Source: Cylindrospermopsis curvispora GIHE-G1 (GTDB lineage: Bacteria > Cyanobacteriota > Cyanobacteriia > Cyanobacteriales > Nostocaceae). From it: a DNA stretch of 64,000 bases. Of this stretch, positions 43,761 to 52,452 are shown piece after piece. The stretch's first letter is position 1, and every line of letters starts with the position of its first letter. Made by a program: the position numbers and the translations under genes. The notes under the pieces were generated by a model. It was not told where the DNA came from. It did not search any database and saw only the letters and a program-made list of their open reading frames with translations. The DNA lies in NCBI RefSeq assembly GCF_014489415.1, contig NZ_CP060822.1, forward strand, positions 692,311-756,310, read 5' to 3'.

Positions 43761-45830
43761 ATGAAATTAACTTCAATTAAATTTTGTAATTTTCGTTCCT
43801 TTTATGGGCAAACACCAGAAATTGCCATAGCAGGTGGAGAGTTTCAGAATACCACCATAATTCATGGTAATAATGGTGCGGGAAAAACCAGTTTATTAAA
43901 TGGATTCACCTGGGTGCTATATGAAAAATTTACAGCTGCTTTCGCGGTGACAGAGCAGCTAGTTAACAAACGTGCGATTTCAGAAGTAGGAGAGGATCAA
44001 GCTGTAGAATGTTGGGTAGAAGTAGGTTGGGAACATGAAGGAGTTCGCTACCGGGCAAAACGTAACTGTCGGGTTTATAAAAATCCCACTAGTATTGATG
44101 CTACCAAAACTAAATTAACAATTCAAATTGTGGGGGATGATGGTAAGTGGTATTTTCCCATTGAACAACCGGAGGAAATAATCAATAATATATTGCCTGT
44201 AAGTTTACATCAATACTTCTTTTTTGATGGAGAAAGAATAGAAGAAATTGTCCGCTCTGATAAAAAAGCTGAAATTGCTGAAGCCACGGAAATATTTTTA
44301 GGTGTTAAGGTAATTGATCTGGCGACAAAACATTTAAAGGAGGCTAAAAAAACTTTAGACAGTGAATTGGCAGCTATTGGAGATGCGGAAACTAAACAAT
44401 TATTGAAACAGCAAAGTAAACTAGAAAGAGAAATTAGTAAAATTTCCCAAAGACAAACGGAAATAGCTGAAGATTTAGAAAATCAACAAGTTTTTAAAAA
44501 AGATATCAGTGCCAGATTGGTAGAATTAAGTTCAGTTAGGGATTTACAAGAAAGAAGGGAAAGGCTAGAAAATCAAAAACGCAATAATTATGAGGAATTA
44601 AAAAAAACTAAAGAGGGTTTAAAAAAAGCTATTTCCAAACAGGCATACACATTATTATTAAGTGAAACAACAGTTAAATTCAGACAGATTATTGTTGCTT
44701 TTAAACAGCGCGGGCAATTAAAATCTGGTATTTCCAGAGAATTTGTCAGCGAACTGATGAAAAGTGGTAGGTGTATTTGTGGCGCAGAATTAAAAGAAGG
44801 AGGGAATGGACATTTTCACGTTAAATCACTGTTGAGAAAAACCGGATCTTCTTCCGTGGAAGAAACTGCAATTAGAATGGGAGCGCAAATAGATGATCTG
44901 GAAAAACAAGCTCAATTATTTTTAGAGATGATCAATCGAGAACAACAAAGAATCTATCAGTTAAAGACATCACTTTCTGACATAGAGATGAATTTAGATA
45001 GCATTGAGGAGATTTTGCGGAAAGACCCAAATGAAGACATTAGCGGTTTACAAAAGAGATTGGATGAAATAGAAGCAAGAATTGACGATTTAAATCGGGA
45101 GCAAGGAGCAAACCAAAAAGAAATTTCTCACCTCAATACAGAAATTGATCTTGTAGTCAAACAAATTGCCAAGCAAAAACAAAATGAAGGAAGACAGATT
45201 TTGGCACAGCGTCGAATTATTGCTACCCAAGATGCTATTGACATATTAACTGAAGTGAAAAATAGACAAGAAAAGCAATTTAGATTGCAATTAGAAAAAA
45301 GAGTGCAAGAAATATTCTCAGAAATTTCCGTTACACCATATATTCCCAAAATTAGCGAAAAATATGAACTGACCTTAGTAGAGAATACAACCGGAATAGA
45401 AGCTGCTGTTGCAGCATCTACCGGGGAAAATCAAATTCTGAGTTTATCATTTATCGCCAGTATTATTGATAAAGTAAGGGAATGGAGTGAAAAGAAAAAA
45501 ATCATGATGGTTCCCGATAGTAGTACCTTCCCCATAGTAATGGACTCACCCTTTGGCAGTTTAGATGCTAACTCTCGTCGTCATATTGCACAAACCATTC
45601 CCAAGTTGGCAAATCAGTTAGTAGTGCTGGTGACTAAGACCCAATGGAGAGAGGAAGTTGAGTCCGAGATTATGGAGCGAATTGGTAAGGAATATGTGTT
45701 GACCTATTATTCTTCTAAAACCAACTGTGAAGAGGACTTTTTGCAAATAGGTAGGGAGAAGTATTACCTAACTCGTCAAAGTCCTAATGGTTTCGAGTAC
45801 AGTGAAATTGTAGAAGTAGAAAGGAGTTAA
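43761..45830 (+). CDS. SMC/DndD-like ATPase with CxC zinc-hook-like motif
   Basis: A 689 aa Rad50/SbcC-like ATPase. Walker A is HGNNGAGKTS (residues 35-44), followed by an N-terminal globular half ending FFFDGERIEEI, a sequence also typical of DndD. Two coiled-coil arms flank GRCICGAEL (Cys338, Cys340). The C-terminal half has an ABC-signature-like TGENQILSLSFIAS and Walker B/D-loop FPIVMDSPFGSLD. It resembles, but is clearly distinct from, the DndD at 49942. Followed 13 bases later by a Dnd-associated gene. A role in PT modification, PT sensing or PT-dependent defence is inferred from context. Confidence 0.8.
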   Translation: MKLTSIKFCNFRSFYGQTPEIAIAGGEFQNTTIIHGNNGAGKTSLLNGFTWVLYEKFTAAFAVTEQLVNKRAISEVGEDQAVECWVEVGWEHEGVRYRAKRNCRVYKNPTSIDATKTKLTIQIVGDDGKWYFPIEQPEEIINNILPVSLHQYFFFDGERIEEIVRSDKKAEIAEATEIFLGVKVIDLATKHLKEAKKTLDSELAAIGDAETKQLLKQQSKLEREISKISQRQTEIAEDLENQQVFKKDISARLVELSSVRDLQERRERLENQKRNNYEELKKTKEGLKKAISKQAYTLLLSETTVKFRQIIVAFKQRGQLKSGISREFVSELMKSGRCICGAELKEGGNGHFHVKSLLRKTGSSSVEETAIRMGAQIDDLEKQAQLFLEMINREQQRIYQLKTSLSDIEMNLDSIEEILRKDPNEDISGLQKRLDEIEARIDDLNREQGANQKEISHLNTEIDLVVKQIAKQKQNEGRQILAQRRIIATQDAIDILTEVKNRQEKQFRLQLEKRVQEIFSEISVTPYIPKISEKYELTLVENTTGIEAAVAASTGENQILSLSFIASIIDKVREWSEKKKIMMVPDSSTFPIVMDSPFGSLDANSRRHIAQTIPKLANQLVVLVTKTQWREEVESEIMERIGKEYVLTYYSSKTNCEEDFLQIGREKYYLTRQSPNGFEYSEIVEVERS

Positions 45831-45843
45831 TTTTTTTCTGGTT

Positions 45844-46317
45844 ATGGCTGAAACTAGTAGAATTAGAATTGCTGGGGATAAAGCTGATTTTGTCAAGGCT
45901 TTGGTTGCTAATGATGGGGCCCAGGGTCCCTTTCAGACCTTTGCTGATGTGATTGCTTTTGCTGCTGCTTTAGGTATTAAATATCAGAAGCGTATTCCAT
46001 TTGAAGAAATCTCTAAAAGGGATCCTTCTCCCATCAGATTAGAGGTTTTTGCAACATCAGGATATGATGTGTTGATCAAATTACTGGCAATTGTAGAAAC
46101 GGAGAACATTCAACTTTTATCACCTAATAATGACGAAGAAGAAAAACAACGTAATCAAATTTTTGAAGAATATGCTAATGGGGGGTTAGAGATTTTAGAG
46201 ACTCAAATCAGAGGATCCGTGGATTATACGGAGAGAATTCTATTGTTTTTACAGCGTGAACATCAAACAATTGATGGAGAAGATGGAGAATTTGATCTCT
46301 CTAGATTTTTATCCTAG
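45844..46317 (+). CDS. DNA phosphorothioation-associated protein 4 family
   Basis: A 157 aa protein starting MAETSRIRIAGDKADFVKAL and continuing GPFQTFADVIAFAAALGIKY, which I recall as the hallmark of the 'dnd system-associated protein 4' family. The rest is helical and acidic (GGLEILETQIRGSVDYTERIL near the end). The molecular function is unknown. It lies 13 bases after the SMC-like ATPase gene, so the two are co-expressed, and ends against the convergent dndB with a dispersed repeat between them. Confidence 0.75.
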   Translation: MAETSRIRIAGDKADFVKALVANDGAQGPFQTFADVIAFAAALGIKYQKRIPFEEISKRDPSPIRLEVFATSGYDVLIKLLAIVETENIQLLSPNNDEEEKQRNQIFEEYANGGLEILETQIRGSVDYTERILLFLQREHQTIDGEDGEFDLSRFLS

Positions 46318-46336
46318 TCCCCCCCACTTGTAATCT

Positions 46337-46427
46337 AAGTCGGTGAGTGGAATTAAATATAAGATGAACGCAGGATGGGTTTCATACTTCAACCCATCCT
46401 ACAAATAATTGTGCCTCCCTACTTAAC
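46337..46427 (+). repeat. Dispersed small repeat, copy C (full length)
   Basis: TAAGTCGGTGAGTGGAATTA, a central hairpin with CAGGATGGGTTTCATACTTC and AACCCATCCTAC, and TGTGCCTCCCTACTTAA at the other end. It fills nearly all of the gap between the convergent protein-4 gene and dndB, and its hairpin could act as a bidirectional terminator. Confidence 0.75.
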
Positions 46428-46429
46428 TC

Positions 46430-47989
46430 CTATATAGATGCTACTGGAAGTCCTACCTCTTGAGCACTAACCCAGTTCCCATCAAAGTCAATGGCACGAT
46501 CTTCTGTGGTTCTAGCACTTGCTAGTGCTTTGCGTAGTTGTGCAATTTCCATCTGGTCTTTTATTTCTCCCAATAGATAAATTAATAATTTCACTGCCAA
46601 TTCTTTTTTAGACACTTGAACCCGCTTTTTATTCGGATCATATAAAACTCCATACCATACGGAATTAGGAAACTCCATTTGACTAAAACCACCCTGAAGA
46701 TCAAATTTTTGCAACTTTTTAAAAATGTTTTCTAATAAGAGACCATTTTTAAAAACTAAAATCCCTAAAGCTTCTGCTAAGGCAACTTGTGCCACAGGAC
46801 GAAATAAAATATTGCCCTCACCACCACCTTTTTCAAAACTGAATCGCCGTAAAACAGTTGTATCTTCATGATCTAAAATTTTATAACTGGGGAGGGTGGC
46901 TAAATGGTCAAATAGCTGTTCAAATTCCCTAATTCCTTCTGCTAACTCGTCAGGGTCTGGACGCATGGGAATCAATCCCTTAATTTGGGGTTGCCAATGG
47001 GGAAATTTGTATCCTAAATATTTAGTTGACATATCTTGTAAGGCTTGTAATGTGGTCAATACGGTGGAATTAGCTGCTACTGTGGCGCTGTTCCAGTTAA
47101 TCCGAGGTTTCCGATTCTCTCTTTCCGCTAACAGGGGATGACTTACTGCTATTTTTCTGGCTACAATTGCAAAACCATTATCTTCATTTAATTGGATCAG
47201 TTGACCTTTAGTTAAGGGGGTAGCCATTAAATTCACATGCACAAAAATTGATCTGACTCTCTGTTTGGCTTCTGAGTAGGTTTCTCCACTATTGACTGCA
47301 CAAATAAATTCAATTCCAATTTTTTCCTGGGGTAATTGTTTGAGATAGTCAACATCAATCCCATATTGGTCTACCAACTCTGACAGATCTATATAACTAT
47401 CAGTGGGGATTTTATCTCGGTTATATCTTGTTAGTCTTCCAGTTTCTAACAGTTCTAATAAACCTTGAACTCCCATTAATCGGTGCTGACCGTCTAAAGC
47501 ATATATATTTACATCCTCTTCTGCCACATTTAATAAACCAATATGACCATTTGCATCTAAAGGGGTAAAATCAGTGGTTGCTTTTTTGGCACGACCCTCC
47601 CCACCCCATAATTCTGATTTTGCATCATTCACCCAGGGTTGACTGATTACAACTAGTACTGGTGGAAACTTATGATTTCTATGTATAGCTAGATATTGTA
47701 ACAATGAAGCTTGACGTGACCAATCAAGAGAACGCTGTTGAATCTGACCAATACTATCCGCGTCAATTTCAATGTTGTCTGTAACCGGATTATATTTATT
47801 TTGCAATATTGGTAGAGTAGAGGCGAATTTAACCTTTGTTGCAAACCATTCTAAAGTAACTGAGCCTAGATAAGCGGTAACATCACCCATTTTTGTTTGT
47901 TGAACTATAATTTGAGATGGGAGTTGAGGAGGTTGACCTGATGGGTACTGAGGAAAAATGTTACGGTTATCTTGAGGTATTTTTGCCAT
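46430..47989 (-). CDS. dndB: DndB-type DGQHR-domain protein
   Basis: A 519 aa protein with the defining motif NIYALDGQHRLMGVQGLL at about residue 170, GEGRAKKATTDFTPLD before it, and KQRVRSIFVHVNLMATPLTKGQ after it. DndB is known in other bacteria as a transcriptional regulator of dnd genes and, in some systems, as influencing which sites receive phosphorothioates. At 519 aa it is longer than the ~360 aa enterobacterial/Streptomyces DndB; the extra ~150 residues lie mainly at the C-terminus and look helical. It is divergent from dndCDE, as expected for a regulator, with its own promoter-like element. Confidence 0.85.
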   Translation of the reverse strand: MAKIPQDNRNIFPQYPSGQPPQLPSQIIVQQTKMGDVTAYLGSVTLEWFATKVKFASTLPILQNKYNPVTDNIEIDADSIGQIQQRSLDWSRQASLLQYLAIHRNHKFPPVLVVISQPWVNDAKSELWGGEGRAKKATTDFTPLDANGHIGLLNVAEEDVNIYALDGQHRLMGVQGLLELLETGRLTRYNRDKIPTDSYIDLSELVDQYGIDVDYLKQLPQEKIGIEFICAVNSGETYSEAKQRVRSIFVHVNLMATPLTKGQLIQLNEDNGFAIVARKIAVSHPLLAERENRKPRINWNSATVAANSTVLTTLQALQDMSTKYLGYKFPHWQPQIKGLIPMRPDPDELAEGIREFEQLFDHLATLPSYKILDHEDTTVLRRFSFEKGGGEGNILFRPVAQVALAEALGILVFKNGLLLENIFKKLQKFDLQGGFSQMEFPNSVWYGVLYDPNKKRVQVSKKELAVKLLIYLLGEIKDQMEIAQLRKALASARTTEDRAIDFDGNWVSAQEVGLPVASI

Positions 47990-48046
47990 GAAGTTAATTT
48001 TTTAAAAACTTACTTGGAGATTAGGTTGTCTATTTTGCCAAAATAT

Positions 48047-48076
48047 TACATACTAGTACGAAACTATAGTTGTCAA
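48047..48076 (-). promoter_or_regulatory. Candidate dndB promoter
   Basis: On the minus strand TTGACA (48076-48071), an 18-base spacer and TATGTA (48052-48047), 58 bases before the dndB start. The 180-base dndB-dndC intergenic region is where a DndB repressor would be expected to bind. No clear promoter was found facing dndC. Confidence 0.45.
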
Positions 48077-48201
48077 TACTTTTTAGAAATTAGCCTTGTA
48101 AAGGTCTGATTTACATTCCCGACCTTGAATCCCCACTGAATTCATCGGTGAATTGATAAAATCATCCGCAATTGTCTTCCCAATTATCCCCAATTATAAC
48201 C

Positions 48202-49845
48202 ATGGTGACATCAGAAAGTAAAACCCCGCCGAATCGAACTGTAGCCGAGCTGGTGGAGTATATTCAAGTTCTTACCAAAGAAATTCAGCAATTATACTGT
48301 TTGGACCACATACCCTGGGTGGTTGGTTATTCTGGAGGAAAAGACAGTACGGCAATCTTACAACTGATTTGGAATGCTATTTCTGATTTACCACCAGAAA
48401 AAAGAACTAAGACCATTCACGTCATTACCACAGATACAGGCGTAGAGAACCCTTATGTTTCCGCTTGGGTACGTGCTTCTCATGAAAATATCAAAAAAGC
48501 TGCCCAAGAACAGCAGGTTCCCATGCAAGCTCACCTTTTACAACCAGAAACAAAGGAGACATATTGGGTGGGTCTAATTGGTAAGGGATATCCTGCTCCC
48601 CGTCAAAAATTCCGCTGGTGTACTGAACGTCTAAAAATTAGCCCATCTAACCGTTTTATTCGTGATATGGTTAGGGAAAGTGGAGAAACAATCTTGGTTC
48701 TGGGTATTCGCAAGACCGAAAGTAAAAATCGTGCTGCTACCATGAAAAAAATGGAGGCTAAAAGACTGCGCGATCGCCTGAGTCCCAATGGCAATTTACC
48801 CAATTCCCTGGTTTACAGTCCCATAGAAGATTGGCGGACTGATGAAGTTTGGCTATATTTGATGCAGTGGGATAATCCTTGGGGGCACAGTAATAAGGAT
48901 CTATTTGTGATGTATAGGCAATCAACGGAAGACAATGAATGCCCATTGGTTGTTGACACATCTACTCCTAGTTGTGGCAGTTCTCGTTTTGGTTGTTGGG
49001 TTTGTACCCTAGTTGATCGTGATGTATCCCTGAGTGCAATGATTCAAAATGATCAAGAAAAAGAGTGGATGCAACCAATAGTTGAGTTTAGGAAGGAATT
49101 AGATATTGAAAATGACAGAGAAAAAAGGGATTTTCGTCGCATTTGGGGGGAAGTTCAATTATTTGAACGGAACAGAAATGGGGAAATGTCGGTTGAACCC
49201 ATACCTGGGCCATATACAAAATATTGGCGAGAATACTGGTTAAGAAAATTATTAACAGCACAAAAAGAAATGAGAGAGAATGCACCAGAAAACATGGCCA
49301 ATATCACCCTAATCTCAATGGAAGAACTGAGTGAAATTCGCCGTATTTGGCTGGAAGAAAAACACGAATTTGACGACAGTTTACCCCAAATATATGAACA
49401 AGTGACAGGAGAAAAATTTAAAGATTCTCGACCTGGCGCAGATTATAGTCTATTAGGTGGGGATGAGTGGGAGGTGTTAGAACAAATCTGTGCGGGTAAC
49501 TCTATGGAATTAGAGCTGATGGCAAAGTTACTAGACACGGAAAGACAATTCAAGAAAAAAACCCGCCGAGTAGGGATTTTTGAAACTTTAGAAAAGTGCT
49601 TTGAAACTAGTTCCCGTTCCCAACAAGAGGCTATTGATTATGCTCATTTTAAAAGAGATCTACGTCTAGCAGCTAGTGAAGGCAATGTAGCAACAATTCG
49701 TCAGGCATTTAAACAATTAGATATACCACGGGTGCAAGAGCAAAATAACACTGAATATAAGACCGAAGATAAAAAACCCCTAGAGCAACCACTGAGTTTT
49801 GCGAGCATGAAATATAGGAAGCATGAATATAAGCAAGAAGAATAG
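48202..49845 (+). CDS. dndC: DNA sulfur modification protein DndC
   Basis: A 547 aa adenine-nucleotide alpha-hydrolase/PAPS-reductase-like enzyme that carries an Fe-S cluster and helps transfer sulfur to the DNA backbone. The PP-loop is VVGYSGGKDSTA (residues 41-51). Cysteines 140 (RWCTER), 247, 258, 265 and 268 (in CPLVV...SCG...GCWVC) are good cluster ligand candidates. The ATG at 48202 (MVTSESKTPP) fits the family better than an in-frame TTG at 48172. First gene of the modification operon dndCDE. A cysteine desulfurase (DndA or IscS) must supply sulfur; none is in the window. Confidence 0.93.
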   Translation: MVTSESKTPPNRTVAELVEYIQVLTKEIQQLYCLDHIPWVVGYSGGKDSTAILQLIWNAISDLPPEKRTKTIHVITTDTGVENPYVSAWVRASHENIKKAAQEQQVPMQAHLLQPETKETYWVGLIGKGYPAPRQKFRWCTERLKISPSNRFIRDMVRESGETILVLGIRKTESKNRAATMKKMEAKRLRDRLSPNGNLPNSLVYSPIEDWRTDEVWLYLMQWDNPWGHSNKDLFVMYRQSTEDNECPLVVDTSTPSCGSSRFGCWVCTLVDRDVSLSAMIQNDQEKEWMQPIVEFRKELDIENDREKRDFRRIWGEVQLFERNRNGEMSVEPIPGPYTKYWREYWLRKLLTAQKEMRENAPENMANITLISMEELSEIRRIWLEEKHEFDDSLPQIYEQVTGEKFKDSRPGADYSLLGGDEWEVLEQICAGNSMELELMAKLLDTERQFKKKTRRVGIFETLEKCFETSSRSQQEAIDYAHFKRDLRLAASEGNVATIRQAFKQLDIPRVQEQNNTEYKTEDKKPLEQPLSFASMKYRKHEYKQEE

Positions 49846-49860
49846 AGAATATTCTTAGAT

Positions 49861-49907
49861 TAGGTGGGTGGGTAGAATTAAATATAAATTGTGCTTCCCT
49901 ACTTATT
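49861..49907 (+). repeat. Dispersed small repeat, copy D (short form)
   Basis: TAGGTGGGTGGGTAGAATTA joined directly to AAATTGTGCTTCCCTACTTA, i.e. the two ends of the element without the central hairpin. It lies between dndC and dndD, inside the operon, without interrupting either gene. Confidence 0.7.
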
Positions 49908-49941
49908 AGTTTGCCATCTTGATTTTTGAACTGCTGGAATT

Positions 49942-51987
49942 ATGATTTTTTTAGAACTTGTACTGCAAAACTTTGGTCCTTATGCTGGTAAGCAAGTTAT
50001 TAATTTAGATACCAGAATCGATCGGAATAATATTCGTCCAATTATTCTTTTGGGGGGGATGAACGGAGGAGGAAAAACCACCCTTATGGATGCTATTCGC
50101 TTGGCATTATATGGAGCAAGGGCCCAATGTTCCACCAGAGGAAATTTAAGTTATGGTGACTTTCTGACCCAGTGTGTGAATAACAAAGCTGACCCGATTA
50201 ATAAAACCAGAATCGAGTTGGTTTTTGAACACATTGAAGATGATAAACCCGTGAAGTATCGGGTAGTGAGAACTTGGGAAAAAACCCCCAAGGATGGTAA
50301 AGATTCCCTGGGAATTTTGGGGGATGACGAAACCTGGCCCCAGTCTTTAGCCAATATCTGGGACGAATACATAGAAAATATATTGCCCTTGGGTATTTCT
50401 AATTTATTTTTATTTGATGGTGAGCAGGTCAAGGAACTAGCAGAACAGGAAGTTCCTCCTCCCATAGTAGTGGATGCAATTAATGGACTCTTGGGATTGG
50501 AGTTGGTGGATAAATTGTCCTTAGATTTGGAAATATTAGTCAATCGCAAAAAAAAGGAAAATGCTGATAATCAGGATTTGGCTAAGTTAGAAGAATTGGA
50601 AACCCGTTTGCATAAACAAATGGAGCAAAAAAATTTTCAAAAAGCTCAATTGCAAGACCTAGAGGATCACGTAAAAAATTTAAAGGTTAAATATGAGGAA
50701 GCCCTAAATAAGTATATATCAGAAGGTGGCAAAATTGCTGGGGAACGCAGTCAACTGGATAGGGAGAGAGAAACTCAGGTTGGCAAGGTGGAAAATCTCC
50801 GGAAAACTTTATGCGAATTGGCTGAGGGTGTGTTACCTTTACAGTTAATTAGTAATTTATTATCTCAAGTTCAGATCCAGGGGGAAAAAGAGTTAAGACT
50901 TCAACAAGTGCAGTTACAAAATCAAGTGGCTAGAGATATTTTAACCACCAGAGATAAAAGATTGGTTTCCTTCCTCAATCAATTGAATCTAGAACGGGAA
51001 ACAATCACCAGTATTGAAAATTTCCTGGATCAAGATATTGATAGTTTATATGTGGATTTATCTGCTGAATTGTATGATAGTGAAACAGTTAAAGCAAATG
51101 TGAAAGCCAATAATTATCAAGAGTCTTTCTTGAATGCAGACGAGGAAACTTTAAGTTCTTTAGATCGTCTGGTCTATGGCTTGCCAATAGTCCACAATAA
51201 CGCCAAAAACCACCTGCTTGAACTGCGCAATTGTCTAGAATTAATTGTCAGCCTAGATAGGCAAATTCAAGCTGCTGCTCCACCGGAAGCATATATCAAA
51301 CTACAAAAAGTCCGAGAAATGGCTGAAAAAGAATGGAGTCGAGCAAATACCAATCTGGAAATACTCAATCGCCAGTTCATCGATCTAACCACCACCATTG
51401 ATAAAACCAAAAGAGAGTTGAATAGTTATACCGATAAAAATCTTAAATATCAAAGTAATCAACATTTGATTGATTCAGTCCACCGAGTACAAGAAAATTT
51501 AAATTTGTTTAAAGAAAAACTAACTTTAAGGAAATTAAATAAATTAGAAGAAGAAGTAAAAAACTGTTTTTTGTATTTACTACATAAATCAGATTTGGTC
51601 TATAGAGTGGGAATTGATGCTAAAAGTTTCCAACTCTCATTGTATGATCTCCATGGTAAACTAGTCCCCAAACATAGACTATCCGCAGGAGAAAAACAAC
51701 TCTTGGCGATCGCCTTTTTATGGGGTTTAGCAAAAGTGTCCGGAAAACAACTACCAGTGGCAATTGACACTCCCCTAGGAAGACTAGATTCATCCCATAG
51801 AAATAATCTATTGGAAAGATATTTTCCCACAGCAAGCCATCAAGTAATTTTACTATCCACAGATACAGAAATAGCCAGGAAAGAAGTAGAAATACTCAGA
51901 GAAAATCAGGCGATCGCACGAGAATATATTTTAGAGTATGATTCAGGAAAAAGAGAAACAACCATCAAAGAAGGATATTTTTGGTAA
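49942..51987 (+). CDS. dndD: DNA sulfur modification protein DndD
   Basis: A 681 aa SMC/RecF-like ATPase of the modification complex. Walker A GGMNGGGKTT (residues 38-47), FLFDGEQVKELAEQ as in DndD, long coiled coils between about 195 and 540, signature LSAGEKQLLAIAFLWGLAK (residues 580 on) and Walker B/D-loop VAIDTPLGRLDSSHRN. DndD is thought to use ATP to shape or nick DNA during sulfur insertion. 96 bases after dndC, with a dispersed repeat in the gap; 30 bases before dndE. Confidence 0.94.
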   Translation: MIFLELVLQNFGPYAGKQVINLDTRIDRNNIRPIILLGGMNGGGKTTLMDAIRLALYGARAQCSTRGNLSYGDFLTQCVNNKADPINKTRIELVFEHIEDDKPVKYRVVRTWEKTPKDGKDSLGILGDDETWPQSLANIWDEYIENILPLGISNLFLFDGEQVKELAEQEVPPPIVVDAINGLLGLELVDKLSLDLEILVNRKKKENADNQDLAKLEELETRLHKQMEQKNFQKAQLQDLEDHVKNLKVKYEEALNKYISEGGKIAGERSQLDRERETQVGKVENLRKTLCELAEGVLPLQLISNLLSQVQIQGEKELRLQQVQLQNQVARDILTTRDKRLVSFLNQLNLERETITSIENFLDQDIDSLYVDLSAELYDSETVKANVKANNYQESFLNADEETLSSLDRLVYGLPIVHNNAKNHLLELRNCLELIVSLDRQIQAAAPPEAYIKLQKVREMAEKEWSRANTNLEILNRQFIDLTTTIDKTKRELNSYTDKNLKYQSNQHLIDSVHRVQENLNLFKEKLTLRKLNKLEEEVKNCFLYLLHKSDLVYRVGIDAKSFQLSLYDLHGKLVPKHRLSAGEKQLLAIAFLWGLAKVSGKQLPVAIDTPLGRLDSSHRNNLLERYFPTASHQVILLSTDTEIARKEVEILRENQAIAREYILEYDSGKRETTIKEGYFW

Positions 51988-52017
51988 TTAGGTAACAGAG
52001 TTAATATCATACCAGGT

Positions 52018-52419
52018 ATGAAAATGGAATCACCCATAGAAAGAATTAAACTATCGCAGACGGCCAAGGATCAACTGTTGAAATTAAAACGTGTCACCCG
52101 CATAGAACAATGGAATATACTATGTCGGTGGGCGTTTTGTCGTTCTCTAGCTGAAACCAGTCCCCCATCACCCATACCCATACCCCAAGATAGTAATGTA
52201 GAGCTGACATGGAAAGTATTTGGGGGAGAAATGGCAGATATTTTGCTGTTAGCACTAAAACAACGGTGTAAGAACGACGGTTTAGGAACAGACTCAGAAA
52301 CCCTAATTACCCAATTTCGGTTGCACCTACATAGAGGTATAGGATATTTAGCAGGGGATCCAAATATTAAGAGTATTGAAGATTTCATAGATCTGACTAG
52401 CAAGAATGTGAAAAGGTAG
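52018..52419 (+). CDS. dndE: DNA sulfur modification protein DndE
   Basis: A 133 aa protein beginning MKMESPIERIKLSQTAKDQL and containing TRIEQWNILCRWAFCRSL and LHRGIGYLAGDPNIKSIEDF, typical of DndE, a tetrameric DNA-binding protein that prefers nicked duplex DNA. Last gene of dndCDE. No dndF, dndG or dndH (the usual restriction genes) follow; the next gene is an unrelated transporter. Confidence 0.92.
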   Translation: MKMESPIERIKLSQTAKDQLLKLKRVTRIEQWNILCRWAFCRSLAETSPPSPIPIPQDSNVELTWKVFGGEMADILLLALKQRCKNDGLGTDSETLITQFRLHLHRGIGYLAGDPNIKSIEDFIDLTSKNVKR

Positions 52420-52452
52420 TAATAATCTAGTTGATCAACCATAACACCAGAC

